A stretch of 29,131 nt of DNA from CAZMMV01 sp964637035. GTDB taxonomy: Bacteria; Bacillota; Clostridia; Tissierellales; Tissierellaceae. The notes beneath the pieces are model-generated. The model was given only the letters and a program-made list of their open reading frames with translations, had not been told where the DNA came from and did no database searches. Position numbers and translations under genes: made by a program. The DNA lies in the NCBI GenBank assembly GCA_964637035.1, contig CAZWTU010000017.1, positions 1 through 29,131 of the forward strand, written 5' to 3'. Of the stretch, positions 15,251 to 23,851 are shown one piece after another. Each line of letters begins with the position of its first letter. Position 1 is the first letter of the stretch.

Positions 15251-16540
15251 ATGGAAGTTATTCTACCTTTAAAACAACACTTAGGGAGCGTCAATAAACC
15301 TATAGTTAAAAAAGGTGATAGAGTATATAGGGGGCAACTAATTGCTATACCAGATGGTTTAGGAGCCAATATACATACTAGCTATAGCGGGGAAGTATTA
15401 GATTTATATGACTTATTTATTAAAGTGAAAGTGGATAAAGTACAGCCTGATGATTATATAGAATTAGATACTTCAAAAAAATATTTAGAAATTATTAAAG
15501 AAGCTGGCATTGTAGGGGCAGGAGGAGCAGGATTTCCTACACATATAAAACTTGATACAGATCTTCACAAGGGTTATGTCATAGTAAATGCTGCAGAGTG
15601 CGAACCTATGTTAGAACATAATATTAAAAGAATTGAAAAAGACCCAGAATTAATAATTAGGGGTCTTCAATATGTTATGGAAATTACTAAGGCTGAAAAA
15701 GGATATATAGCTATTAAGCCTAAAAATCAAAAAGCTATATCAGAGTTACAGAGGATAATTAAAAATATAAAAAATATAGAAATAAAATATTTGCAAGATA
15801 TATATCCGGCCGGGGATGAAAGGGTTATTATCAAAGAAATATTAGGTGTAAAGCTAAAACCTGGTCAATTGCCATTAGAGGCCAATGCACTGGTAGTAAA
15901 CACTGAAACTGTTAAGAATATAGTTATGGCAATTGATCACAAGATGCCAGTTATAAGCAAGGATATTACCTTAGATGGAAGAGTTAAATCAGGTAAAAAG
16001 ATATTATTAGATGTACCTATAGGTATACCGGTAGAAAAACTAATAAAAGAAGCTGGTGGATATATAAATCCACATGGAGAGATACTTTTAGGAGGGCCAT
16101 TTACGGGTAGGCCAGGAAATGAAAATTCCCAAGTGATAAAAACCTTAGGTGGAATTTTAATTACTATGCCTTTGCCAGAAGATAGCCGTAAATTTGGTCT
16201 TATAGGCTGTGAATGTGGGGCTGATATACCTAGGCTAAAGGAAATAGTAGAAAAGATGGGTGGTCAAGCAGTAGAAAGTGTTAATTGTAAAAGAATGGTA
16301 GATGTAAATGGTAGATTGCGTTGTGAAGAACCAGGAGTTTGCCCTGGTCAAGCAGAACAAGTCATACAGCTTAAGAAGGCCGGAGCAGAAGTTATTATGG
16401 CTGGAACCTGCCAACCATGAACAGATACTATAACAAATGTAAGTCCTAGGCTAGGGCTACCAATATATCATAGTACTGATCATACACTGAGAAGTGGATA
16501 TGGAAGATTATATAGGAAAATGAAAGAGGAGGAAGTATAA
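15251..16540 (+). CDS. prdC: PrdC, selenocysteine-containing RnfC-like electron carrier for proline reductase
   Basis: Passes electrons (probably from NADH or the Rnf system) to D-proline reductase. 429 residues if the in-frame UGA at 16418-16420 is read as selenocysteine (residue 390); stopping there would give 389. After it the frame continues TDTITNVSPRLGLPIYHSTD... to TAA at 16538-16540. The site reads AGTCQPU, a C-x-x-U redox motif (C387, U390). The N-terminus is an RnfC-type barrel (MEVILPLKQHLGSVNKPIVK), followed by GIVGAGGAGFPTHIKL and VNAAECEPMLEHN typical of RnfC/NuoF FMN regions. More Cys occur in IGCECGAD and the RLRCEEPGVCPGQ region. Ribosome site AGAGGAAG. Its real stop overlaps the prdA start (TAATG). 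Confidence 0.92.
16421..16460 (+). promoter_or_regulatory. Bacterial SECIS element of prdC
   Basis: Just after the UGA, AGTCCTA (16442-16448) pairs with TAGGGCT (16452-16458, one G-U) around a GGC loop. The stem begins 21 bases after the UGA, within the range known for bacterial SECIS elements that recruit SelB. The loop is small and the exact fold is not tested. Confidence 0.6.
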
Positions 16541-18342
16541 TGGCAATAACGCAAGAAACTGCAAAAAAGCACGAAAAAGATTATGCTATTCTTTGTTGTA
16601 GACTAGAAGGGGGAACTGAAATTGAACCTTCTCATATTGAGGATCCAAATTTGATTCCAGATTTTGAAGATTCGGGATTAGTAACTATTCCAGAAGATTG
16701 CTTAAGGATTGGTCAGGTTATAGGAGGCAAACTTACAAAAACTGTAAACTCCTTGACACCTTTAAGTCCAGATTTAGTTGAAGGAATAAAATATATGGAA
16801 CTTGATTCCACTGAAGAAATTTCAAAACAGGAATCAAAAGAAGAATTTAAACAAGATTTTGAATCACCAGTATCCCAATCTTCACCTGGAATTATAAAAA
16901 TACATATAGGAGAAGGAAAAGATATAAATATAGAAATACCATATCCGCAAACAAGTGATATTATTACAAGTAAAGAGGATATACAAACTCAAGAAGTATC
17001 AAAAGATATAAAAAGTAAGGAAAATAGAATAAAAAAATTAAAAAGAAAACACTTTAAAATAGATAATGTTGATTTTTTAGAAACTACAAAGATAGAAGGA
17101 AATACCCTTTATATTAGGGAAAACATAGTGGAAGACGCTATTAAATCCCAGGAACTAGTAGTAAATATAAAATTAGACATAATAACTAAGGATAAATATA
17201 ATGAAGAATCTAATACAATAATGGATATCCAACCAATAGCTACAAAGGAAGAAGGGCTGTTAGGGGAGGGAATTACTAGGCTGATAGACGGAGTTGTTAT
17301 TATGATAACTGGAACTGATGAGGACGGTGTGCAAATTGGAGAATTTGGTTCATCAGAAGGTGTAATGGGAGAAAACATTATGTGGAATAGACCTGGGTCC
17401 CCTGATATTGGAGATATAATAATTAGAGCAGATGTAATTATAGAACAAGGGAAGGGTATGGAAAGGCCAGGGCCTATGGCTGCTCATAAGGCTACTGACT
17501 ATATTACCAGGGAAATACGTCAAGCATTAAGAAATGCAGAAGATTCTTTGTCTGTTTTAGAAGATGAATTAGTACATGAAAGAAGACCAGGAAGAAAAAA
17601 AGTAGTAATTGTAAAAGAAATAATGGGTCAAGGTGCCATGCATGATAATTATATAATGCCAGATGAGCCAGTTGGAGTAATAGGTGCTAAAGCAAATGTT
17701 GATTTGGGTAATGTGCCTATTATAGTTTCACCATTACAAGTATTAGATGGTTGTATTCATGCACTTACTTGTATAGGTCCAGCTTCTAAGGAAACTTCTA
17801 GGCATTACTTTAGGGAGCCATTAGTTTTAAAAGCTTTAGAAGATGAAGAATTAGATCTAGTGTCTATTATATTTGTTGGTTCTCCTCAAGCAAATACAGA
17901 CAAATTTTATGTGTCTAATTTATTAGGCAGGGCTGTGGAATCTATGGATGTAGATGGTGCAATAGTAACTACAGAAGGATTTGGAAATAATCATATAGAT
18001 TTTGCAAGTCATATTGAGGAAATAGGCAAAAGGGGAATACCAGTAGTAGGTATGACCTTTGCAGCGGAACAAGGCCAATTAGTAGTTGGTAATAAGTATA
18101 TGGATGCAATGATAGATTTAAATAAATCAGAAAAGGGAATAGAAAATGAAATTTTAAGTAACAATTGCCTTTGTGAAGAAGATGCAATTAGGGCCTTATA
18201 TATGCTAAAGGCTAAAATGAATGGAAAAGAGATAATAAAGGCTGAAAGAAAATATAATCACAATGTAAAAGAAAACAATATTAAATTAATAGAAAAGGCA
18301 ATGGACCTATCAATTGAAAGGGTAAAAAATGAAAACAAATAA
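16540..18342 (+). CDS. prdA: D-proline reductase proprotein PrdA
   Basis: Precursor that self-cleaves to give the pyruvoyl-bearing subunit of D-proline reductase, which opens D-proline to 5-aminovalerate together with PrdB. 600 residues. The conserved GCIHALTCIGPASKET segment contains C405 and C411; Thr410-Cys411 is the likely cleavage site, by analogy with C. sticklandii where a Cys becomes the pyruvoyl group. That leaves a C-terminal piece of about 190 residues, consistent with the known 23-kDa subunit. Residues about 90-180 are a variable Glu/Lys/Ser-rich linker. The 240-600 region (DGVVIMITGTDEDGVQIGEFG, ERPGPMAAHKATDYITREIR, GQGAMHDNYIMPDEPVG) is well conserved in kind. ATG overlaps the prdC stop; ribosome site AGAGGAGG lies inside prdC. 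Confidence 0.94.
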   Translation: MAITQETAKKHEKDYAILCCRLEGGTEIEPSHIEDPNLIPDFEDSGLVTIPEDCLRIGQVIGGKLTKTVNSLTPLSPDLVEGIKYMELDSTEEISKQESKEEFKQDFESPVSQSSPGIIKIHIGEGKDINIEIPYPQTSDIITSKEDIQTQEVSKDIKSKENRIKKLKRKHFKIDNVDFLETTKIEGNTLYIRENIVEDAIKSQELVVNIKLDIITKDKYNEESNTIMDIQPIATKEEGLLGEGITRLIDGVVIMITGTDEDGVQIGEFGSSEGVMGENIMWNRPGSPDIGDIIIRADVIIEQGKGMERPGPMAAHKATDYITREIRQALRNAEDSLSVLEDELVHERRPGRKKVVIVKEIMGQGAMHDNYIMPDEPVGVIGAKANVDLGNVPIIVSPLQVLDGCIHALTCIGPASKETSRHYFREPLVLKALEDEELDLVSIIFVGSPQANTDKFYVSNLLGRAVESMDVDGAIVTTEGFGNNHIDFASHIEEIGKRGIPVVGMTFAAEQGQLVVGNKYMDAMIDLNKSEKGIENEILSNNCLCEEDAIRALYMLKAKMNGKEIIKAERKYNHNVKENNIKLIEKAMDLSIERVKNENK

Positions 18343-18541
18343 ACTGGAATATATCTCATCACAAAGATTTTACGAAGGAATAATTACAGAGGTCACTGAT
18401 GGAGGAGTTAGTATAGAATTAAAGGGGAGGCTTGGCAGGTTAAAGCTTCCAAAAAGAATGGTAATATGCCACAAGGATTTAGAAATAGGTCAAGAAGTAG
18501 GATTTTTAATGACTTATCCAGAAGTTATAAACAAGGGATAA
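18329..18541 (+). CDS. Small proline-reductase-operon protein (70 aa), probable beta-barrel
   Basis: 70 residues, starting inside the end of prdA (14-base overlap) with AAAGGG just upstream, and ending 25 bases before prdB. The core FYEGIITEVTDGGVSIELKG followed by GRLGRLKLPKRMVI and GQEVGFLMTYPEV looks like a five-strand small barrel. As I recall, small proteins of this size and position occur in prd operons of other clostridia (the CBO2795-type family). No catalytic residues are apparent; one Cys only. A role in PrdA/PrdB assembly or maturation is inference from position. Confidence 0.75.
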   Translation: MKTNKLEYISSQRFYEGIITEVTDGGVSIELKGRLGRLKLPKRMVICHKDLEIGQEVGFLMTYPEVINKG

Positions 18542-18566
18542 AATATAATTTATAGGAGGTAATTTC

Positions 18567-19292
18567 ATGGATTTAACTGTTATAGATGGCTTGCAATCTG
18601 AAATATATGTACCAGTTACACCCCAGCCTGTATGGACACCAGTAAGTAAACCATTAAATGAAATGACAATAGCTTTAGTTACTGCAGCAGGGGTACATTT
18701 GAAAACTGATGAAAGGTTTAACCTATCAGGAGACACCGGCTTTAGAATTATAGGAGGGGCAGATGAGACTAGCGATATGATGGTATCTCATGGGGGTTAT
18801 GATAATTCAGATGTAAATAAAGATATTAATGCAATGTTTCCAATAGATAGACTTAGAGAATTAAAAGAAGATGGAATAATCAAGGAAGTAGCCCCCTCTC
18901 ATATAGGTTTCATGGGTGGAGGAGGAGATGTTGAAGTCTTCATTGAAAAAACTGGGCCAGAAATAGCAAAAATATTAAAGGAAGAAAATGTTGATGGGGT
19001 AGTTATGACAGGAGGGTGAGGTACTTGCCACCGCTCTGCAGTTTTGGTGCAGAGAGTGATTGAGGAAGCCGGCATACCTACTATACTAATAGCAGCCCTT
19101 CCTCCCGTAGCAAGGCAAGCAGGAAGCCCAAGGGCTACTGCCCCTATGGTTCCCATGGGAGCAAATGTGGGGGAGCCTAATAACAAGGAAATGCAAAGAG
19201 AAATATTAGAAGACACTCTTTATCAATTAGTGGAAATAGATATGGCAGGCAAAATAATTTCATTGCCTTATGAATATATTGCTAAGATATAA
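18567..19292 (+). CDS. prdB: PrdB, selenoprotein subunit of D-proline reductase
   Basis: Catalytic selenoprotein partner of PrdA. The frame contains UGA at 19017-19019 read as selenocysteine (residue 151), giving 241 residues to TAA at 19290-19292, the usual PrdB length. The context VVMTGGUGTCHRSAVLVQR is the expected PrdB active-site motif, U-x-x-C with C154. Upstream landmarks: GVHLKTDERFNLSGDTGFR and APSHIGFMGGGGDVEVF. Downstream: GIPTILIAALPPVARQAG. Read naively it would be split into a 150-residue and an 82-residue piece. TAGGAGGT lies 6 bases before the ATG. The racemase starts 12 bases after. Confidence 0.96.
19020..19054 (+). promoter_or_regulatory. Bacterial SECIS element of prdB
   Basis: CTCTGCA (19034-19040) and TGCAGAG (19048-19054) form a perfect 7-pair stem with the 7-base loop GTTTTGG, starting 14 bases after the UGA. 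G and U in the loop match the SelB-binding pattern. The sequence also codes for the conserved residues after Sec, as in other bacterial selenoprotein genes. Confidence 0.8.
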
Positions 19293-19304
19293 GGGGGCGG
19301 ATTT

Positions 19305-20300
19305 TTGGAAAGATTAAAATTTGTAGATACCCATACAATGGGTGAACCTACTAGAATTATAATTGATGGTTTACCTCACTTATTGGGAAATACCATAATG
19401 GAAAAAAAGAAATATTTAGAAAGTAACTTTGACCATATAAGGACTATGGCAATGAATGAACCTAGAGGGCATAGGGATATGTTTGGTGCAATAATCACTT
19501 CTCCAATACATGAAGAAGCTGATATTGGTGTTATATATATGGATGGCGGAGGATATCTAAATATGTGCGGTCATGGAACTATGGCTGTATCTACACTTTT
19601 AGTAGAGGAAAAGTATGTAGAAGTAAAAGAACCTTTTACCTATATTACATTAGATACTCCAGCTGGGCTTGTAAAGGCAAAGATTAAAGTAGAAAACGGA
19701 AAGGTCTTAGAAGTTTCTTTTATAAATGTACCTTCATTTGTATACAAGGAAAACTTAATGGTTTATATGGATAAAATAGGTGAAGTGCCTGTAGATATTG
19801 CCTTCGGTGGCAGTTTTTTTGCCATAGTTAGGGCGGAGGATTTAGGAATACAAGTAAATTTAGATAATATTGATAATATAATGGAATTAGGATTGAGATT
19901 AAGGGATAAAATAAATAGAGAATATAAGGTTAACCACCCTTACAAGCCTGAAATAGACAAAGTAGATTTAGTTGAGATTTATGATAAAGCAAGCAATCCA
20001 ATGGCAGATTATAAAAATCTAGTAGTATTTGGAAACAATCAGTTTGATCGTTCCCCTTGCGGAACAGGTACATGTGCGAAAATGGCTACACTTTATAATC
20101 GTGGAGAATTAAAGTTAGGTGAAGAATTTGTTTATGAAAGTGTTACTGGCACATTATTTACAGGTAAAATACTAGAAGAAACAAAAATAAAAGATTATAA
20201 TGGAATAATACCTGAGATAACTGGAAGAGCCTTCATAACTGGAAAGGGTTATTTGATCTGTAATGAAGAAGACCCTTTTAAATATGGATTTATTTTATAA
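19305..20300 (+). CDS. prdF: Proline racemase
   Basis: Interconverts L- and D-proline, supplying the D form to the reductase. 331 residues, normal for the family. Both catalytic Cys are present: C88 in MCGHGT and C252 in DRSPCGTGTCAKMA. Other landmarks are FVDTHTMGEPTRI (6-18), NEPRGHRDMFGAI and a C-terminal GRAFITG segment. TTG start with AAGGGGGCGG 5 bases upstream; the spacing to prdB (12 bases) places it in the prd operon. Cys at both catalytic positions fits proline racemase and 4-hydroxyproline epimerase alike (Thr in the second position would indicate dehydratases). The operon context decides for proline racemase. Confidence 0.93.
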   Translation: MERLKFVDTHTMGEPTRIIIDGLPHLLGNTIMEKKKYLESNFDHIRTMAMNEPRGHRDMFGAIITSPIHEEADIGVIYMDGGGYLNMCGHGTMAVSTLLVEEKYVEVKEPFTYITLDTPAGLVKAKIKVENGKVLEVSFINVPSFVYKENLMVYMDKIGEVPVDIAFGGSFFAIVRAEDLGIQVNLDNIDNIMELGLRLRDKINREYKVNHPYKPEIDKVDLVEIYDKASNPMADYKNLVVFGNNQFDRSPCGTGTCAKMATLYNRGELKLGEEFVYESVTGTLFTGKILEETKIKDYNGIIPEITGRAFITGKGYLICNEEDPFKYGFIL

Positions 20301-20305
20301 AAAAT

Positions 20306-20340
20306 TAAGCTTGTCATCTAATAAAAAGACGACGAGCTTA
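20306..20340. terminator. Convergent terminator between the prd operon and the helicase gene
   Basis: TAAGCTTGTC (20306-20315) pairs with GACGAGCTTA (20331-20340) with one G-U. On the minus strand the hairpin is followed by ATTTTTTAT, a good terminator for the helicase gene. On the plus strand it is followed by TTTATATTCTTTTA, weaker but usable for the prd operon. Confidence 0.8.
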
Positions 20341-20341
20341 T

Positions 20342-22210
20342 TTATATTCTTTTATTTTTTTCCAAGTCTGTTACAAACCTTGATGTGTCAACCATCTTAT
20401 CTCCAATTTTACTTATTGTAATAAGAGATAAATGATTTTTTGCCCTAGACATACCTACATAAAAAAGTCTTCTTTCTTCTTCTAGGGGGTCATATTTACC
20501 CTTGTTAAATTGTTCAATACTTGAAGAAGTGGGGAATGATCCATCAACTAGGTCAATTATATATACTCTATCAAATTCTAAGCCCTTGGCAGAATGTACC
20601 GTGGATAAGGTTATTCCATCCTTTAAATTTCTTGAATTTAAACAAAGATTTTCAAGATGTTTAAGTCTAGATATTAGTTCATCTAGATTGCCAGTGTCTT
20701 GAGCTATTAATTTTAAATAATATAAAGTAGTTTTTAATCCATCATAGGTATGACCAAACTTCATGGAATTTTCCTTTAAATATCTTTCATATTCTAGATT
20801 ATATTCTATAAAATCTATGGCTTTTTCAGGTCTCATTTTAGATAACTTTCTAAAATCTAATTTTAATTGCCTTAAAGTTGATTTATAGTAGCCAGGTATG
20901 CCTGGAAAATCCGTTATTCTATCAAATACAGACAATCTATAATCTAAAGTCTTAGCATAGTTAATTTGTTTTTTTGAAATAAAACCCTTTTTCTTATAAT
21001 AAAACTTTTCATATGTAGACATTTTGCTTGTATCCTTTGCAAATTCCATAAAATTAATAATATCATGTATTAGCCAATGATTAAAAAATCTAGTTTTTAT
21101 ATCCCTCATATAGAATGGGATATTATTTTTTTCTAGGTAGTCTATAAGGCCTATGGAAGATAAATTATTTCTATATAATATGGCACAATCAATCATTTGT
21201 TTATCTTTCAAGTCATTTATTATATATTTATATTGTTCAAGAATTGAATTTACCTTTACTATATTTATTGGTTCAATAAAGCTGTTTTCAGTAGAAATAG
21301 ATTTATTATACCTCAAGGTGTTCATTTTAATAAATCTATTGCATACTGAAACAATATTTTTTGAAGACCTGTAGTTTTCTTCCATAAAAAACATTTTTCC
21401 TTCTGGGAATATTTTATTAAAATTTAAAAGCCCCTTAGGATATGCCCCCCTAAAACCATAAATTGACTGATCATCATCTGCTACTATAAATAAATTATTA
21501 ACCGGATATGCTAAGAGTTTTATGATTTCCAATTGAACTTTGGAAGTATCTTGACCTTCATCAACTTGAATATAGTCATACTTTCTACTGTATTTATCTA
21601 ATATATATTTATTAGTTGAAAGTATCTCGAAGGTAAGGCTAAGCATATCGTCAAAGTCTATATAATTATTATCTCTTTTATATTTTTCATAGGTTATAAA
21701 TATTGACCTAAAATTATCTATATTAGGTTTTTCTTCTTTGATAAAGTCTTCTACAGGAATCATCATATTTTTAATATATCCTATGTAATTCAATAAAGAT
21801 TCCAATTTTTCTTCTGTAACATGCTCCCCATTAGTTTCTAAATATATTTGTTTAATTAAAGAGTATTTATTTACCTTGGTTTTATTTCCTTCAATAAGGG
21901 TATATTTTATTCTATTTACATATGCATATTCTCTTATTAAATTAAAGCAGAAACTATGTATTGTAGAAAAAGATATGGGTATAGAAGAGACATCTGGGAA
22001 TAAATCATTAAATCTCCTTTTCATATCTTTTGCAGAAGCCTTGCTAAAAGTAATTGATAAAATTCTTTCCGGACTAGTATCATGATTTAATATTAGATTA
22101 ACAGTTCTATGTATCAATACAGTTGTCTTACCAGCACCAGGGACTGCCAATACAAGGGCTGGTCCTGTAATATGGTTTATAGCTTTTATTTGTTCTTTGC
22201 TTAAGTTCAA
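20342..22210 (-). CDS. UvrD/Rep-type superfamily 1 DNA helicase
   Basis: ATP-dependent 3'-5' DNA helicase for repair or replication restart. 622 residues, shorter than PcrA/UvrD (about 720-740), with no long C-terminal tail. Motifs in order: Q-motif region LSKEQIKAI (3-11), Walker A VPGAGKTT (23-30, K28), ILSITFSKASAKDMKRR (Ia), DEGQDTSKVQ (II), ADDDQSIYGFRGA (III), EENYRSSKNIVSVCN (IV), LSTVHSAKGLEFDRVY (V), RRLFYVGMSRAKNHL (VI). TTG start with GAAGGTG 6 bases upstream. It is a single gene on the minus strand between two plus-strand units. Motif II reads DEGQD where PcrA has DEYQD. Probably a clostridial PcrA-like paralogue. Confidence 0.92.
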   Translation of the reverse strand: MNLSKEQIKAINHITGPALVLAVPGAGKTTVLIHRTVNLILNHDTSPERILSITFSKASAKDMKRRFNDLFPDVSSIPISFSTIHSFCFNLIREYAYVNRIKYTLIEGNKTKVNKYSLIKQIYLETNGEHVTEEKLESLLNYIGYIKNMMIPVEDFIKEEKPNIDNFRSIFITYEKYKRDNNYIDFDDMLSLTFEILSTNKYILDKYSRKYDYIQVDEGQDTSKVQLEIIKLLAYPVNNLFIVADDDQSIYGFRGAYPKGLLNFNKIFPEGKMFFMEENYRSSKNIVSVCNRFIKMNTLRYNKSISTENSFIEPINIVKVNSILEQYKYIINDLKDKQMIDCAILYRNNLSSIGLIDYLEKNNIPFYMRDIKTRFFNHWLIHDIINFMEFAKDTSKMSTYEKFYYKKKGFISKKQINYAKTLDYRLSVFDRITDFPGIPGYYKSTLRQLKLDFRKLSKMRPEKAIDFIEYNLEYERYLKENSMKFGHTYDGLKTTLYYLKLIAQDTGNLDELISRLKHLENLCLNSRNLKDGITLSTVHSAKGLEFDRVYIIDLVDGSFPTSSSIEQFNKGKYDPLEEERRLFYVGMSRAKNHLSLITISKIGDKMVDTSRFVTDLEKNKRI

Positions 22211-22352
22211 ATTTTCACCTTCTTTATACTTATGTCATATATTCTAACATAGATAGGAGAATTATTAAACAAGGACATAGATAAAATTCTAGACAATTGG
22301 GTAATAATGTTTTAGACTATACTTATCGGTACTTTCGTGAAGGGTGATTATT

Positions 22353-22910
22353 ATGAGGAAAAAATTTGCAAAATTTGATGATTTGTTTATAGAATTAATT
22401 AATAAAAGAATGAGAAATAAATACTTTGATTATTTAATGCTTAAAATAACAAAATTGGGAGGAGCAATATTTTCATCCTTAATTTTATTTTTACTTCTAT
22501 TATTTGGAAATATTAGGTACAGGCTTATAGGATTTGAAATGTTCTGTGTCCTAACCATTAGCCAAATTATAGTTCATAGTCTTAAGAAGATATTAAGTAG
22601 GGAAAGGCCCTATGAAATCCTGGAACAGTTAAATACATTTGGAATTAAATTAAAGGATTATTCTTTTCCTTCAGGCCATACTGCTGCCAGCTTTTCTATA
22701 GCTACTACATTGGCTTTAAATTCTCCTAAATTATCAATTATAGTATTTATTGTTGCAATGTCAATAGGAATATCTAGAATATATCTTGGAGTTCATTATC
22801 CTACAGATGTTGCGGCTGGAATTGTAATAGGTTTTAGTGTTGCTTTTATATTACATTTATTCTTTTTACAAACAATATATAACTTAGCTGAGTTTATAAA
22901 AATTAATTAA
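22353..22910 (+). CDS. PAP2-family membrane phosphatase
   Basis: Integral membrane phosphatase (phosphatidic acid, undecaprenyl-pyrophosphate or phosphatidylglycerol-phosphate type). 185 residues from the ATG at 22353, preferred over the GTG at 22344 since AAGGGTGAT is then correctly spaced. All three motifs are complete: K-x6-RP (K78, R85, P86 in KKILSRERP), PSGH (106-109), and SRIYLGVHYPTD with S141, R142, H148 and D152. About five membrane helices. It stands alone, divergent from the helicase gene. The substrate cannot be chosen; an UppP-like or lipid-phosphate role is likely. Confidence 0.9.
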   Translation: MRKKFAKFDDLFIELINKRMRNKYFDYLMLKITKLGGAIFSSLILFLLLLFGNIRYRLIGFEMFCVLTISQIIVHSLKKILSRERPYEILEQLNTFGIKLKDYSFPSGHTAASFSIATTLALNSPKLSIIVFIVAMSIGISRIYLGVHYPTDVAAGIVIGFSVAFILHLFFLQTIYNLAEFIKIN

Positions 22911-22919
22911 AAGAATAAA

Positions 22920-22949
22920 TTGATATAGTAGTGGTATAAATTATATAAT
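22920..22949 (+). promoter_or_regulatory. Sigma-A promoter of the nitroreductase gene
   Basis: TTGATA (22920-22925) and TATAAT (22944-22949) are separated by 18 bases, 31 bases before the ATG. Good match to the vegetative consensus. Confidence 0.65.
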
Positions 22950-22979
22950 GATTATAAATTTTTAGGAGGTATGTAAAAT

Positions 22980-23792
22980 ATGTTAATGACTAACTTTTTA
23001 AAGAATAGAAGGTCAGTAAGGGAGTTTAGAAGAAAAAAAGTAAATCAAGACACATTGATTGAAATCATAAGTCTTCTAGGTGGTTTAGAAAATGAAAAAA
23101 TTAAGGATAAGGTAAAATTTACCTTTTATGAAAATGGAGAATCTTTACATGAAAGACTAAGTGGTATAGGCGGATATGCAGGGGTAATGATAGAAAGTCC
23201 ACATTATTTAGGTCTAGAACAATTAAATAATGATAAATCGACAGCTATATATGGGGCTTATTATATGGAGAAAATTATTACAGATTTAAATAGATTGGGC
23301 CTAGATACGTGTTGGGTTGGAGTTGGAGATCTAAGCCAAGAGGTTAAAAGGGAAATTTTTACTGAATTGAGGGGGGAAATAAACTATATTTTAGCCATTG
23401 GATATAGCAAACTGAAAAATCCTTTTGTAAATGAATCCTTTAGTGAAAGGCTGGGAGTTGAGGAAATAGTATATAGTGGTGGAATAGGAAAAGAAGTAAA
23501 TTTTAAGGAATTAGAAGAGAGGGGCTTGGATGATTTATTTTATTATGTAAGATTTGCACCATCAAATGCAAATTTCCAGCCTTGGAGATTTTTATTAGAT
23601 AAAGATAAAGTTACCTTGTTTATTAAATATAACAAAGGTGAAGAGCCTAACTATATGGATGCAGGAATAATAATGTACTATTTTGAAGCTTTAGGAAAAT
23701 CTGCAGGAATAAATGGTGAATGGGACCTAGTAGACGGAAGCCATGAGGATAAAGATACAATATATGAATATATAGGTGAAATGAAATTATAA
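22980..23792 (+). CDS. Nitroreductase-family protein (TM1586-like)
   Basis: 270 residues. FMN-dependent oxidoreductase fold: starts MLMTNFLKNRRSVREFRRKK, the typical NRRSVREF phosphate-binding start, with ...GLDTCWVGVGD..., LAIGYSK and a second half containing RFAPSNANFQPWRFLLD. The tandem arrangement and length match the putative nitroreductase family typified by TM1586. AGGAGGT lies 10 bases before the first ATG; the ATG two codons later is an alternative. Own promoter and own terminator, so probably single. The electron acceptor is unknown; some members act on quinones, flavins or nitro compounds. Confidence 0.85.
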   Translation: MLMTNFLKNRRSVREFRRKKVNQDTLIEIISLLGGLENEKIKDKVKFTFYENGESLHERLSGIGGYAGVMIESPHYLGLEQLNNDKSTAIYGAYYMEKIITDLNRLGLDTCWVGVGDLSQEVKREIFTELRGEINYILAIGYSKLKNPFVNESFSERLGVEEIVYSGGIGKEVNFKELEERGLDDLFYYVRFAPSNANFQPWRFLLDKDKVTLFIKYNKGEEPNYMDAGIIMYYFEALGKSAGINGEWDLVDGSHEDKDTIYEYIGEMKL

Positions 23793-23814
23793 AAGTGCCG
23801 AAAGGTGCTTTTTT
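23791..23814 (+). terminator. Terminator of the nitroreductase gene
   Basis: AAAAGTGCC (23791-23799) pairs with GGTGCTTTT (23804-23812, two G-U) around a GAAA tetraloop, followed by T. It overlaps the stop codon of the gene. The next promoter begins three bases after it. Confidence 0.85.
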
Positions 23815-23816
23815 CA

Positions 23817-23845
23817 TTGACAAAATCTATTACAATGCATATAAT
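23817..23845 (+). promoter_or_regulatory. Consensus sigma-A promoter of the metal-ATPase gene
   Basis: TTGACA (23817-23822) and TATAAT (23840-23845) are both perfect and separated by the ideal 17 bases. Such a strong core promoter implies control by a repressor, and a palindrome sits right at the predicted start of transcription. Confidence 0.9.
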
Positions 23846-23851
23846 AATAGT

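Noticed and set aside
16418..16420. UGA in prdC read as a true stop, or as a sign of a broken gene
   Set aside because: The frame continues 39 codons to a stop overlapping prdA, with a C-x-x-U motif and a hairpin at the right distance.
19017..19019. prdB taken as a frameshifted or nonsense-mutated pseudogene
   Set aside because: There is no shift of frame. The UGA is at the known Sec position of PrdB and a perfect SECIS-like stem follows.
20342..22210. Helicase gene considered truncated because it is about 100 residues short of PcrA
   Set aside because: Motifs I to VI are all present in order, and the stop is followed directly by a terminator, so it is a complete shorter family member.
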